From the NCBI RefSeq assembly GCF_038900095.1, contig NZ_JBBMQQ010000006.1, positions 189,645-253,644 on the forward strand: 64,000 nucleotides of DNA. Direction: 5' to 3'. The notes under the pieces are model-generated. The model made no database searches. It was not told where the DNA came from and saw nothing but the letters and a program-made list of their open reading frames with translations. Numbering within the stretch: the stretch's first letter is position 1; every line of letters starts with the position of its first letter. The position numbers were made by a program, and so were the translations under genes. This document shows, one piece after another, positions 8,657 to 17,545 of the stretch. The DNA is from Hoeflea sp038900095. GTDB taxonomy: Bacteria > Pseudomonadota > Alphaproteobacteria > Rhizobiales > Rhizobiaceae.

Positions 8657-9967
8657 TTGACCGGCATGGAAGCGGCTATTCGCGGGGCCTTGGACAAGGC
8701 CGGGATTCCGGGTGCGCAGGCCCGTCGCCGGATCTATGATTCCGCCCGTGCCGCGCTCGACCGCAGCCTCGAGCGTCAAGGCATCATCGAGCCCGAACGG
8801 GTTGACGAGCACCGGCACAAGCTCGAAGTCCTGATCGCCAGCATCGAGGCAGAGTGGACCCCGCCAAGCGAGGAGCAACCTGCACCTGTTGCCGCAGCTC
8901 CGGCTGTCAGCCCAACACCGCCGGTCGCAGCTCCCCGCGAGCCCGCACCGGTCGAGCCCGAAGCACAGGCGCCGTTGCGGCCTGTCTATGACGTGCAGGC
9001 AGCACTGGGGCCTGAACATGACATTCCTTCCGGCCATGCCCCGTCGCTCGACGAGATGGCGCGGCCGGCGAAAACGCCCCACCAGCCGGCTCCGGCTGTT
9101 ACCGCGGTCCCGCAGGACACCCCCGCCCGGGCAGCTTTCGTTGCAGGCGCAGACCTTGATTTCGCCCCGGACGCGGGCGACCACACTGCAGCACAGGCCC
9201 CTGTCCCGGACATGGCGGGCGAACGGCCACCGCACATCGAAGCCCCCGTCGCCGCATCGTCAAAGCCTGCCAAACCGGCGAAAAAGGCGAAGACCTCGAA
9301 GCCGCGCAAGCAAAAGCGCCGGCGCGGCGTTTTTGCCTCGATGTTCTCGGCTGCGGTGATGCTGTCGTTTCTCGGCATCGGCGTCTGGTGGCTGATTGAT
9401 AGCGGCGCACTCAAGAGTGCGGCGGAACGCGACACCAGCGTGCCCAATCCGCCGCCTTCGCTCAGCCGCGACGATTTTGCCGGCGGGCCGCAGCAGCTCG
9501 CTCCCGGCTCCGGATTTTCCGGGGAATGGTCGAATGTGTTCACGCCGGGGCGCGACGGCACGGCCGAGGCTCGCGGCAACGCCAGCGCCGAGGTGATCGA
9601 GGAGGCCGAAGGCAATGTGCTGCGGATCACGTCAGGCACCGGCGGCACCGACGGCGAGGTTCTGGTCCCGCTTGGCGCGGAAGTCATGCAGGCGCTGGCC
9701 GGACGAAAATCCGTGATGGCGCTTACCGTCCGCTCGGCGTCGCCTGAACCAACGCAGATCTATGTCAAATGCGAATTCTCGGTTCTCGGCGATTGCGGCC
9801 GCCGCCGCTTTGACGTGACCTATGACACCACCGACATCCTGTTCAGCCTTGATTACGACCGGGCGCTGGCGCCCAATGATGGCGGCTACCTGGTGATCAA
9901 CAGCGACATTTCCGGCGCGGGAAAAGGCATCGATCTGCTCGCCGTGCGGATCCGGCCACTGAGCTGA
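8657..9967 (+). CDS. Unknown single-pass membrane protein with exported C-terminal domain
   Basis: I do not recognise this 436-residue protein. The N-terminal ~65 residues look helical and soluble (AIRGALDKAGIPGAQARRR). Residues ~70-200 are Pro/Ala-rich and low in complexity. A Lys/Arg-rich stretch (AKKAKTSKPRKQKRRRG) precedes one hydrophobic segment near residue 235, giving a type II topology. The last ~190 residues would be periplasmic and look like a beta-rich domain with a CEFSVLGDCG cysteine pair. Start: the TTG at 8657 has GGAGA seven bases upstream; ATG 8666 is the alternative, and the open frame reaches back to 8585 without a better site. It ends at a strong terminator. Confidence 0.7.
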   Translation: MTGMEAAIRGALDKAGIPGAQARRRIYDSARAALDRSLERQGIIEPERVDEHRHKLEVLIASIEAEWTPPSEEQPAPVAAAPAVSPTPPVAAPREPAPVEPEAQAPLRPVYDVQAALGPEHDIPSGHAPSLDEMARPAKTPHQPAPAVTAVPQDTPARAAFVAGADLDFAPDAGDHTAAQAPVPDMAGERPPHIEAPVAASSKPAKPAKKAKTSKPRKQKRRRGVFASMFSAAVMLSFLGIGVWWLIDSGALKSAAERDTSVPNPPPSLSRDDFAGGPQQLAPGSGFSGEWSNVFTPGRDGTAEARGNASAEVIEEAEGNVLRITSGTGGTDGEVLVPLGAEVMQALAGRKSVMALTVRSASPEPTQIYVKCEFSVLGDCGRRRFDVTYDTTDILFSLDYDRALAPNDGGYLVINSDISGAGKGIDLLAVRIRPLS

Positions 9968-10010
9968 TCCTGGCGGGACAGACCTGCGCCCGAATTGCTT
10001 GAGCTGATAA

Positions 10011-10040
10011 AAAGCCGCCCGCTGCAAAGCGGGCGGTTTT
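10011..10040. terminator. Bidirectional rho-independent terminator
   Basis: CCGCCCGCT-GCAA-AGCGGGCGG forms a nine-base-pair GC stem with a GNRA-like loop, flanked by AAAAG on the left and TTTT on the right, so it can terminate both the gene ending at 9967 and the peroxiredoxin gene ending at 10059. Confidence 0.92.
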
Positions 10041-10058
10041 CATTATCATGCGGACCGG

Positions 10059-10688
10059 TCAGTTGACGTCGGTCACGCGCAGGTAGGGGCGGATTTCTTC
10101 CCACCCCTGCGGGAAGATGCCCTTGGCCTCTTCATCGGAGATCGACGGCGGGATGATGACCTTGCCGCCCGGACGCCAGTCGGCCGGGGTGGCAACCTTC
10201 TTGGCGTCAGCCAGCTGCAGCGCATCGATAACCCGCAGGATTTCGTCGAAGTTGCGTCCGACATTCATCGGGTAGGTCATCGTCAGGCGGATTTTCTTGT
10301 TCGGGTCGATGATGAAGACCGAACGCACGGCCGCGGTGGTGCTTTCGTTGGGATGGATCATCTCGTAAAGCTGAGCCACCTTGAGATCCTTGTCGGCAAC
10401 GATCGGAAAGGTCAGGTTGGTGTGTTGGGTGTCGTTGACATCCTTGATCCAGGCCATGTGCTCTTCGACGCCATCAGTCGACAGGCCGATCGGCTTGACG
10501 TTGCGGGCGGCGAACTGATCGGACAGCTGCGAGGTGCGGCCCATTTCGGTGGTGCAGACCGGGGTAAAATCGGCCGGATGGCTGAAGAAGAACGCCCAGG
10601 ACGAGCCGATCCACTCGTGGAAATCAATCGGACCGTTGGTGGTTTCGGCCTTGAAGTTCGGGGCGGTATCACCGATGCGAATACTCAT
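10059..10688 (-). CDS. 1-Cys peroxiredoxin (Prx6/AhpC-TSA family)
   Basis: Thiol peroxidase of 209 aa. The peroxidatic cysteine is C45 in DFTPVCTTE, and it is the only cysteine in the protein, so this is a 1-Cys enzyme needing an external thiol. The C-terminal extension (DWRPGGKVIIPP, QGWEEIRPYLR) is characteristic of the Prx6 group. Its ATG overlaps the stop of the SulP transporter gene (ATGA), with AAAGGA inside the end of that gene, so translation is probably coupled. A bidirectional terminator follows. It should reduce H2O2 or organic hydroperoxides in the cytoplasm. Confidence 0.92.
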   Translation of the reverse strand: MSIRIGDTAPNFKAETTNGPIDFHEWIGSSWAFFFSHPADFTPVCTTEMGRTSQLSDQFAARNVKPIGLSTDGVEEHMAWIKDVNDTQHTNLTFPIVADKDLKVAQLYEMIHPNESTTAAVRSVFIIDPNKKIRLTMTYPMNVGRNFDEILRVIDALQLADAKKVATPADWRPGGKVIIPPSISDEEAKGIFPQGWEEIRPYLRVTDVN

Positions 10689-12472
10689 AGGGAAGTCCTT
10701 TCCTGGGGTTGTAAACTTGAGACTCTTATGTGTGGATTTTCTCCGCTGAGTTCAACGGCTGCCTGGTGCTGGCTGAGGAATACCTTGCCGCTGAGATGGC
10801 TGAGAAAATCGCCCCGGCGAAGCCTGTCCATCACCGGACCTTTGACCTCGCTGAGATTGAATGTGACACCCATCGCCTTGAGCCGCTCATTGATCGCCTC
10901 AAGCGATTCCAGCGCACTCATGTCGATTTCGTTGACCGCCGGGCACATCAGCACCACGTGCTTGAGCTTTGGCCGGGCGGCAACCATGTCGTAGAGGCTG
11001 TCCTCGAGATAGCGCGCGTTGGCAAAATAGAGGCTCTCGTCGACACGCAGCGTGAGCACCGTGTCGTCGATCTCGACCTTGTGACGCTTGACGTTGCGGA
11101 AATGCTCGGTGCCCGGAACCCGGCCGACCACGGCCATGTGCGGACGGGAGGACTTGTAGAGATGAATGAGGATCGAGATCAGTACGCCTGCGGTGACGCC
11201 GACCTCGACGCCGAAACCGAGCGTCAGCAGGATGGTGACGCAGACCGCAATGAAATCGGCGCGGGAATAGACCCAGGTCTTTTTGAGAATCGAGAAATCC
11301 ACCAGTGACAGCACGGCCACGATGATGGTGGCTGCCAGCGTTGCCTGCGGCAAATGATAGATCAGCGGCGTCAGCAGCAGCGCTGCCAGCATCAGGCCAA
11401 CGGCGGTGTAGGCGCCTGCGGCAGGGGTTTCCGCGCCGGCGTCAAAATTGACCACGGAGCGGGCAAAGCCGCCGGTCACCGGATAGCCGCCGGTGAATGC
11501 CGCGCCGACATTGGCAGCACCCAGGCCGATGAGTTCCTGGTCGGGGACGATCCGCTGGCGCTTGCGCGCGGCAAGCGTCTGGGCGACCGACACCGATTCG
11601 ACAAAACCGATGATCGAAATCAGCACTGCCGGGCCGATCAGCATGCCCAGGAGATCGGGAGAGAAGGAAGGCATGGTCAGCGGCGGCAGGCCTTGCGGCA
11701 CATCGCCGACCACCCGCACACCAGCCGTTTCGCTCAGATTGAATATCCAGGTGACAAAGGTGGTGAGAACCACGGCCGCCACCGGCCCGGCCTTGGCGAG
11801 TACACCGGCCAGCTTGGGTTTCATGCCGGTCGACAGCAGCAACGGCATAAGTCCCTTGCGCACCCAGAACAGGAACGCCGTGGCGCTTGCACCGATGGCA
11901 AACGTGATCCAGTTGACCTCGCCCAGATGCTCGAACAATGACCGCAGCAATTCCGGCAGGTTGGCGCCGCCGGCGGAAATTCCGAGCACATGGCGCAACT
12001 GGCTCATGGCGATGAGAATGCCCGACGCGGTGATGAAACCGGCAATCACCGGGTGCGACAGGAAGTTGGCGAGAAAACCAAGCCGGAAGATGCCGAGCAG
12101 GATCAGAAAGGCCCCGGACAGGAAGGCCAGGGTGACGGCGGCAACGAGCAGTTCTGGCGATCCGGGCTCGGCCAGATTGCCGATTGCAGCTGCGGTCATC
12201 AGCGATACAACCGCGACCGGACCGACGGCCAGCACACGGCTGGTGCCGAAGATGGCATACAGAATGATCGGTGCGATCGAGGCGTAGATCCCGGTCTCGG
12301 CAGGCAGGCCGGCGAGAAGCGCATAGGCCAGCGACTGCGGGATCAGCATGATGGTGACGATCACGGCGGCGACAAGATCATTGCCGAACGCATCGCGATC
12401 GTAACGGCGGCCCCAGTCGAAGACCGGCATGACGCGGGCGAGACGATTGATGAGGACGGGGGCTTTCAGCAT
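10685..12472 (-). CDS. SulP-family anion transporter with STAS domain
   Basis: Inner-membrane transporter of 595 aa in the SulP/SLC26 family (sulfate, bicarbonate or other anions). It has about ten to twelve hydrophobic segments starting with the signature LIPQSLAYALLAGLPAETGIYAS-type region near residue 50, then a cytosolic STAS domain at about residues 465-570. The family's substrate range is wide, so sulfate is only one option. ATG 12472 has AAGGA six bases upstream and is preferred to the TTG at 12493. Coupled to the downstream peroxiredoxin by an ATGA overlap; the persulfide-handling genes lie upstream on the same strand. Confidence 0.88.
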   Translation of the reverse strand: MLKAPVLINRLARVMPVFDWGRRYDRDAFGNDLVAAVIVTIMLIPQSLAYALLAGLPAETGIYASIAPIILYAIFGTSRVLAVGPVAVVSLMTAAAIGNLAEPGSPELLVAAVTLAFLSGAFLILLGIFRLGFLANFLSHPVIAGFITASGILIAMSQLRHVLGISAGGANLPELLRSLFEHLGEVNWITFAIGASATAFLFWVRKGLMPLLLSTGMKPKLAGVLAKAGPVAAVVLTTFVTWIFNLSETAGVRVVGDVPQGLPPLTMPSFSPDLLGMLIGPAVLISIIGFVESVSVAQTLAARKRQRIVPDQELIGLGAANVGAAFTGGYPVTGGFARSVVNFDAGAETPAAGAYTAVGLMLAALLLTPLIYHLPQATLAATIIVAVLSLVDFSILKKTWVYSRADFIAVCVTILLTLGFGVEVGVTAGVLISILIHLYKSSRPHMAVVGRVPGTEHFRNVKRHKVEIDDTVLTLRVDESLYFANARYLEDSLYDMVAARPKLKHVVLMCPAVNEIDMSALESLEAINERLKAMGVTFNLSEVKGPVMDRLRRGDFLSHLSGKVFLSQHQAAVELSGENPHIRVSSLQPQERTSL

Positions 12473-12665
12473 GTCGATGTCCTTACCGCGCAAACAGCGT
12501 CAGCGTCTTGATATACCGCAAACCGCGAACGCCCATTCCGGCGCGCCAGCCCGATATTGTCTCAGAAAATTATCGTCAGCTCGGCCGACGATTTCAGGCC
12601 CGGTCATCCGGAGGCGGGATCTCCCCCGCCTTCCCGGCAAATGCCCCGGGGCAACCCACCGGCAC

Positions 12666-13550
12666 TCAAAGTGCGTTGATGGGGACCTTCAGCATTGCAC
12701 GCCCGTCCTTGTCGGTCGGGATGTCGCCGGCGCGCATGTTGACCTGCAGCGACGGGATGATCAGCCTTGGCATGGCCAGCTGGGCATCACGCTCGGTGCG
12801 GAACTTGATGAAATCCGCACGGGTCTTGCCGCCGCCGACATGGATGTTGTGCGCCTTCTCGTCGCCAACGGTGGTTTCCCACTGGATGTCGCGACCGTTC
12901 GGGCCGTAATCGTGGCACATGAACAGGCGCATATCGTCGGGCAGCGCCAGCACCTTCTGGATGGAATCGTAGAGCGTGCCGGCATCGCCGCCGGGGAAAT
13001 CGGCGCGGGCCGATCCGCCATCGGGCATGAACAAGGTGTCGCCGGTAAAGGCGGCATTGCCCATCACGTGGACCATGCAGGCGGGCGTGTGGCCGGGCGT
13101 GTACATGGCGAAGCCCTGCATCGTGCCGATCTGGTAGGTGTCACCATCCTTGAACAGGGCATCGAACTGCGACCCGTCGCGCTGGAACTCGGTGCCTTCA
13201 TTGAAGATCTTGCCGAAGGTGTCCTGCACGACCATGATCTTGTCACCGATGCCGATCTTGCCGCCGAGCTTGTCCTGAATATAGGGGGCGGCGGAGAGAT
13301 GGTCGGCATGGACATGGGTCTCGATGATCCATTCGAGCGTCAGGCCGTTCTGCTTGATGTACTCGATCATCTTGTCGGCATGGCCGTAGGTAATCCGGCC
13401 GGCCGCATAATCGATGTCCATGACGGAATCGACGACAGCGCAAGACTTCGAGGCAGGGTCCTTGACCACATAGCTGATGGTGTTGGTGTCGGGATCAAAG
13501 AAGGCTTTGACTTCGGGTGTGACCGACATGTCCACTGGATAGTTCGACAT
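12666..13550 (-). CDS. Metallo-beta-lactamase fold persulfide dioxygenase-like hydrolase
   Basis: MBL-fold protein of 294 aa related to Blh/ETHE1-type persulfide dioxygenases, which oxidise glutathione persulfide to sulfite. The metal motif is THVHADHLSAA (H-x-H-x-D-H) near residue 84, with the further ligands in YTPGHTPACMVH and FTGDTLF and the late CHDY. The open frame runs 34 codons further upstream, but the ATG at 13550 has GAGGAG eight bases ahead and begins the conserved region. It follows a YeeE/YedE pair on the same strand, the usual company of Blh in rhizobia. A generic glyoxalase II-like role cannot be excluded by motif alone. Confidence 0.83.
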   Translation of the reverse strand: MSNYPVDMSVTPEVKAFFDPDTNTISYVVKDPASKSCAVVDSVMDIDYAAGRITYGHADKMIEYIKQNGLTLEWIIETHVHADHLSAAPYIQDKLGGKIGIGDKIMVVQDTFGKIFNEGTEFQRDGSQFDALFKDGDTYQIGTMQGFAMYTPGHTPACMVHVMGNAAFTGDTLFMPDGGSARADFPGGDAGTLYDSIQKVLALPDDMRLFMCHDYGPNGRDIQWETTVGDEKAHNIHVGGGKTRADFIKFRTERDAQLAMPRLIIPSLQVNMRAGDIPTDKDGRAMLKVPINAL

Positions 13551-13652
13551 TGTATCATCTCCTCTTTTCGCAAGGTCTGCTTTGCGCGCCGCCTTGCATT
13601 GCGACGATTGGGTTAAAATGTCCGGGCCATTTTTCATGGCCCGGAGCTTCAT

Positions 13653-14093
13653 TCAGAATGCCTTGGCAGGCTTGTGGCGCAGTCCGTCGAGCGTACGGGC
13701 CAGAACGATGCCGATGACCATGGCGCCGACGAAGGCCAAGACGTGCAAGCCACCGAAACCGAGCGCGGGGATGGCGCCACCGGGACAGAAGCCGGCAATG
13801 CCCCAGCCAATCCCGAACAAGGCCGAACCGCCAAGCAATCTCGCGTCGACGGTCTTGTTGATCGGCAGGTGGAATTCCGCGTCGAATACCGGTTTCCGGC
13901 GTGCCCCGAACACCACCATGTAGCCGATCGCCGTGGTGATCAGTGCGCCGCCCATGACAAAGATCAGGCTTGGATCCCAGCTGCCGGCGACGTCGAAGAA
14001 ATTGAGAACCTTGGCCGGGTTGGCCATGCCGGAAATGGCAATGCCAAGACCGAAGACCGCGCCTATCAGGCCGGAGACAATGAGTTTCTGCAT
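13653..14093 (-). CDS. YeeE/YedE-type (DUF6691, PmpB-like) membrane protein
   Basis: Membrane protein of 146 aa with four hydrophobic segments, the second half of a split YeeE/YedE transporter. The motif GFCPGGAIPALGFG near residues 104-117 carries the conserved cysteine thought to handle a sulfur species in this family. The related YeeE transports thiosulfate. It begins three bases after the end of the partner gene, so the two are co-translated and probably form one complex. Ligand (thiosulfate, sulfide, persulfide) is inferred from family and neighbours. Confidence 0.86.
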   Translation of the reverse strand: MQKLIVSGLIGAVFGLGIAISGMANPAKVLNFFDVAGSWDPSLIFVMGGALITTAIGYMVVFGARRKPVFDAEFHLPINKTVDARLLGGSALFGIGWGIAGFCPGGAIPALGFGGLHVLAFVGAMVIGIVLARTLDGLRHKPAKAF

Positions 14094-14096
14094 GGC

Positions 14097-14522
14097 TCAG
14101 ATCTCCGCGATGTGGCGGACGACATAGACTGTCAGCCCGGTGAAAATCATGAAGGTGAGCGTTGCCGCAATCGACCGCGGCGACAGCCGCGCCATGCCGC
14201 AGACGCCATGGCCCGAGGTGCAGCCGGCGCCGTAATAGACGCCAACACCGACAATCAGGCCGCCAAGCGCCAGCAAGGGCAGTGACACGGGAACCGCATA
14301 GGGGATCGTCCCGCCAAATGCCAGGAACAGCACCGGGCCGATCACTGCGCCGGCCAGAAAGGCAATGCGCCAGGCCCAATCGCTCGACACCGGCGGTATG
14401 ATGCCGGTGACAATTCCGGTCATGCCGGCGATGCGGCCATTGAACATCATCAGCAGGATTGCCGAGAGGCCTATGAGGATACCGCCTGCCAGCGACATCC
14501 AAGGCGTGAATTCTGTTTCCAT
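14097..14522 (-). CDS. YeeE/YedE-type (PmpA-like) membrane protein
   Basis: Membrane protein of 141 aa, the first half of the split YeeE/YedE transporter. It carries the hallmark GAGCTSGHGVCGMARLSPRS near residue 100 with two conserved cysteines. GGAGGGAAGC precedes the ATG. It is the first gene of the unit that continues to the PmpB-like protein and the persulfide-dioxygenase-like enzyme. An AT-rich palindromic region lies 60-100 bp upstream. In Agrobacterium and Xylella the matching operon is repressed by the ArsR-family sulfide sensor BigR; no such gene is in this window. Confidence 0.87.
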   Translation of the reverse strand: METEFTPWMSLAGGILIGLSAILLMMFNGRIAGMTGIVTGIIPPVSSDWAWRIAFLAGAVIGPVLFLAFGGTIPYAVPVSLPLLALGGLIVGVGVYYGAGCTSGHGVCGMARLSPRSIAATLTFMIFTGLTVYVVRHIAEI

Positions 14523-14580
14523 CGTTGCTTCCCTCCTGGATCAGACCGACTTCCGGCCGCGGCGTCGTTGCGCCTGACCT

Positions 14581-14622
14581 ACATATATATAAGCGATAAT
14601 CCATATTCAATAGGTTATATGT
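14581..14622. promoter_or_regulatory. AT-rich palindromic region upstream of the YeeE/YedE operon
   Basis: An AT-rich island in GC-rich DNA. It has an imperfect 23-bp dyad (ATAAtCcATattcaATaGgTTAT, 14596-14618) nested in outer arms ACATAT (14581) and ATATGT (14617). Position and composition fit a promoter with an ArsR/BigR-type operator. The regulator identity is inference. Confidence 0.45.
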
Positions 14623-14679
14623 ATCTGCAGGTCCTGAATGTCCAGGCAAGGAAGCAAGGCAAATGGCTGCCGCTCCGGC

Positions 14680-15684
14680 TCAGCCCGCAGGCAACTTCGG
14701 CTTGCGGATGTCGGGGTGCAGGGTCTTGCCAAGAATGTGGTCATCGGCGCCGATGACATGGCTGCTCGAACCAACAATCAGCTTGTCGGGGTGATGCACG
14801 ATCAGATGGTCCTTGTTGGGATAGGGCAGGCTCGACAGGAAATGCTTCATGCAGTTGATCCGGGCGCGCTTCTTGCAGTCGGACTTGACGATGGTCCAGG
14901 GCGCATCGGCGGTGTCGGTGTAGAAGAACATCGCCTCCTTGGCCTCGGTGTAATCATCCCACTTGTCGAGCGACGCCTTGTCGATGGGAGACAGTTTCCA
15001 CTGCTTGAGCGGATCCTTCTCGCGCTGGCCGAAACGCTTGAGCTGCTCGCCTTGCGTGACCGAAAACCAGTATTTGAACAAAAGGATACCGGAGCGGGTG
15101 AGCATGCGCTCGATCTCCGGCGCTTCTCGCATGAATTCGAGATACTCGGTGGGTGTGCAGAAGCCCATGACCCGTTCGACACCGGCGCGATTGTACCAGG
15201 AGCGGTCAAACAGCACCATTTCCCCGGAGGCCGGCAGATGCTCGATATAGCGCTGGAAGTACCATTGCGAGCGCTCGCGATCGGTTGGCTTGGAGAGGGC
15301 CACGACGCGGGCCATGCGCGGGTTGAGGTGTTCCATGAAGCGCTTGATGGTGCCGCCCTTGCCGGCCGCGTCACGGCCTTCAAACAGCAGCACCACTTTC
15401 TGGCCGGTCTCCTCGATCCAGCGCTGGGCCTTCAGCAGTTCGACCTGCAGCTTGGCCTTTTCATGCTCGTAAGCGGCACGGCGCATCCTGGTCTTGTAGG
15501 GATAAACGCCCTGCTCGAACAATTGCGCAATCGCCGCATCATCCTTGCGGATTTCCGCCGTGTTCAATTGTTCAGGTCTTGCAGCCTCGCCGGTCTGCCC
15601 GGCGTCGTCATTGCCATCGGCCACGTCCGGGCCGGTTGTTGCGCCATTGGATTTCGTCTCGAGTTCGCTCTCGGCATCAGCCAT
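14680..15684 (-). CDS. ppk2: Polyphosphate kinase 2
   Basis: PPK2-family kinase of 334 aa, which moves phosphate between polyphosphate and nucleotides (mainly to phosphorylate GDP or ADP). Walker A is GRDAAGKGG near residue 95, Walker B lies in MVLFDRSWYNRAGVE, and the lid region RERSQWYFQRY is present. A single PPK2 domain of this length is class I-like. The open frame extends 85 codons further upstream, but ATG 15684 follows AAAGGGG at good spacing and the upstream part is Arg/Ser/Pro-rich and unconserved. It stands alone between the sulfur genes and benE. Confidence 0.93.
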   Translation of the reverse strand: MADAESELETKSNGATTGPDVADGNDDAGQTGEAARPEQLNTAEIRKDDAAIAQLFEQGVYPYKTRMRRAAYEHEKAKLQVELLKAQRWIEETGQKVVLLFEGRDAAGKGGTIKRFMEHLNPRMARVVALSKPTDRERSQWYFQRYIEHLPASGEMVLFDRSWYNRAGVERVMGFCTPTEYLEFMREAPEIERMLTRSGILLFKYWFSVTQGEQLKRFGQREKDPLKQWKLSPIDKASLDKWDDYTEAKEAMFFYTDTADAPWTIVKSDCKKRARINCMKHFLSSLPYPNKDHLIVHHPDKLIVGSSSHVIGADDHILGKTLHPDIRKPKLPAG

Positions 15685-15793
15685 TGCAGCCCCTTTCCGG
15701 TTAGGGGAACAGTCTGATCCCAAAACCCTCTGCCGGCTTTGACTCGTGTCAATTCTGCGCAAACAAACATCCTGGCGGTGACGGCGATACGGA

Positions 15794-16957
15794 TCAGCGG
15801 GGCTTGATGTGGTCCATAACATGGATCGCAAGGCCAGCAAGCAGGCCCCAGAACGCAGCCCCGATGCCGAAGGCCGAAACACCGGAAGCGGTGACGGCGA
15901 AAGTGGCCGCAGCGGCGAAGCGTGTTGCAGGCAGTTCAAAAGCGGAGACCAGCGCGCCGATCAATGGCGGGATCAGGGCAAGGCCCGCGACCACGGCGAT
16001 GATTTCAGGCGGCATGGCGAGGATGGCCGGAACGATAACCGGACCGGACAAGCCGAGCATGATCCAGACCAGCGCGTAGGCAAGCCCCACCTTCCAGCGC
16101 CGGCTCCTGTCAGGATGAACATCATCGCCAAGACAGATGGCGGCGGTGATTGCGGCCATGTTGATGGTGTGGGCGCCGAAGAGCGCGAAAAAGGCGGAGA
16201 GCAAACCGGTGACGCCGAGTGCCTCGGTCACCGGCGGCTCGTATCCGTTGGCGCGCAGTACGGCGAAACCGGGAAGGTTCTGCGAGGCCATGGTGACAAG
16301 ATAGAGCGGCACGCCAAGGCCGAGAAGCACGGCGGGATCAAATTCGGGCCGGATGAAGGTCAGCGAGGTCCAGTCGACATCGGTGGAAGGAAGCGGTGCC
16401 CCGCCAACGGTAAACGCGATCACCAGACCGGCGATCAGTGCGGCCAGAACCGCCATCAGCGGATTGAAAAGGCGCACGATCAGAAACACCGCGATCAGCG
16501 GCAGCACCAGCGCCGCCTCGCTGGCCGCATGAAGAGCCACCGCCATGGTGAACGGCAGCAGCACGCCCGCCAGCATGCCCGACGCAACACCGGTGGGAAT
16601 GGCGTTGACGGCGCGGTTGAGCGGGCGGATGGCCGCGGTCAGCGCGATCAACAGACCGGCAAAGACAAAGGCGCCGACCGCCTGGTGGATGTCGACCCCG
16701 GTGGACGCGGCAATCAGTGCCGCACCCGGGGTTGACCAGGCCAGCACCACCGGCACCTTTTTCCAGGAACTCAGCAGCGCCGAACCGATGGCCTTGGAAA
16801 AACACACGGCCGCCACCCAGGAGGCGGTCTGGCCGGCATCCGCGCCGACGGCTGCGGCTGCGGCGAGCACCAGCGCGATGGTCGAGCCATACCCAACAAG
16901 AGCTGCCACCAGGGCCGCAGAGATCATCGAAACAGGCACTTGAGCACTCCGTGACAT
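15794..16957 (-). CDS. Benzoate/H+ symporter family (BenE) transporter
   Basis: Integral membrane protein of 387 aa with about twelve hydrophobic segments matching the BenE family (pfam BenE), including the GYGSTIALVLAAA and WSTPGAALIA segments and FGAHTINMAAITAAICLG near residue 265. Acinetobacter BenE takes up benzoate, but no benzoate-degrading genes are nearby and most family members are untested, so the substrate is open. No clear ribosome site is visible at this ATG. It lies upstream of aroQ on the same strand with a 40-bp gap. Confidence 0.85.
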   Translation of the reverse strand: MSRSAQVPVSMISAALVAALVGYGSTIALVLAAAAAVGADAGQTASWVAAVCFSKAIGSALLSSWKKVPVVLAWSTPGAALIAASTGVDIHQAVGAFVFAGLLIALTAAIRPLNRAVNAIPTGVASGMLAGVLLPFTMAVALHAASEAALVLPLIAVFLIVRLFNPLMAVLAALIAGLVIAFTVGGAPLPSTDVDWTSLTFIRPEFDPAVLLGLGVPLYLVTMASQNLPGFAVLRANGYEPPVTEALGVTGLLSAFFALFGAHTINMAAITAAICLGDDVHPDRSRRWKVGLAYALVWIMLGLSGPVIVPAILAMPPEIIAVVAGLALIPPLIGALVSAFELPATRFAAAATFAVTASGVSAFGIGAAFWGLLAGLAIHVMDHIKPR

Positions 16958-16997
16958 CGAGGGCAGAAGACTGGTTCAGACCGGCTTCGGGAGCCGG

Positions 16998-17444
16998 TCA
17001 GTTGGCGGCGGCTGTCAGACGAGCGACGCGGTCGATCGCCAGCAGGTAGCCTTGCGTGCCGCAGCCGGCGATGACGCCATCGGCGCGCAGCGAGACGAAG
17101 GAATGCTGACGGAATTCCTCGCGCTTGTGCACGTTGGAAATATGGACCTCGATCACCGGGCCCTCGAAGGTATTGAGCGCATCAAGGATTGCCACCGAGG
17201 TGTGGGTATAGGCGGCAGGATTGATGACGATGGCCGCAGCCTCTTCGCGGGCTTCATGGATCCAGTCGATGAGCTGATACTCGGCGTTGGATTGCAGGAA
17301 GCGGACCGCGAGGCCGTAGCTTTCCGCCTGGCTCATGCATGCCGCTTCGACATCGGCGAGAGTTTCCCTGCCGTAGATTTCCGGCTGGCGCTTGCCCAGA
17401 AGATTGAGGTTCGGTCCGTTGAGAACATAGATCGTGCCGGTCAC
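16998..17444 (-). CDS. aroQ: 3-dehydroquinate dehydratase, type II
   Basis: Shikimate-pathway enzyme of 148 aa that dehydrates 3-dehydroquinate to 3-dehydroshikimate. The N-terminal LNGPNLNLLGKRQPEIYG carries the catalytic tyrosine (Tyr24) and flexible-loop arginine. NPAAYTHTS and EVHISN with the catalytic histidine follow, and the RxEFR segment (KREEFRQHS) is intact. The start is GTG, with AAAGGC seven bases upstream. In rhizobia aroQ usually precedes accBC; here no acc genes follow, and the next gene downstream is the benE-like transporter. Confidence 0.95.
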   Translation of the reverse strand: MTGTIYVLNGPNLNLLGKRQPEIYGRETLADVEAACMSQAESYGLAVRFLQSNAEYQLIDWIHEAREEAAAIVINPAAYTHTSVAILDALNTFEGPVIEVHISNVHKREEFRQHSFVSLRADGVIAGCGTQGYLLAIDRVARLTAAAN

Positions 17445-17545
17445 CGGGTCTGCCTTTCGCTGAGAGTCAGGTCACTTGGCCCCGAGAACCGGGGCGATGC
17501 AAATTCCTAGCCTGACAGCATGGTTCCGGCAAGTGTCGGCAAGGC

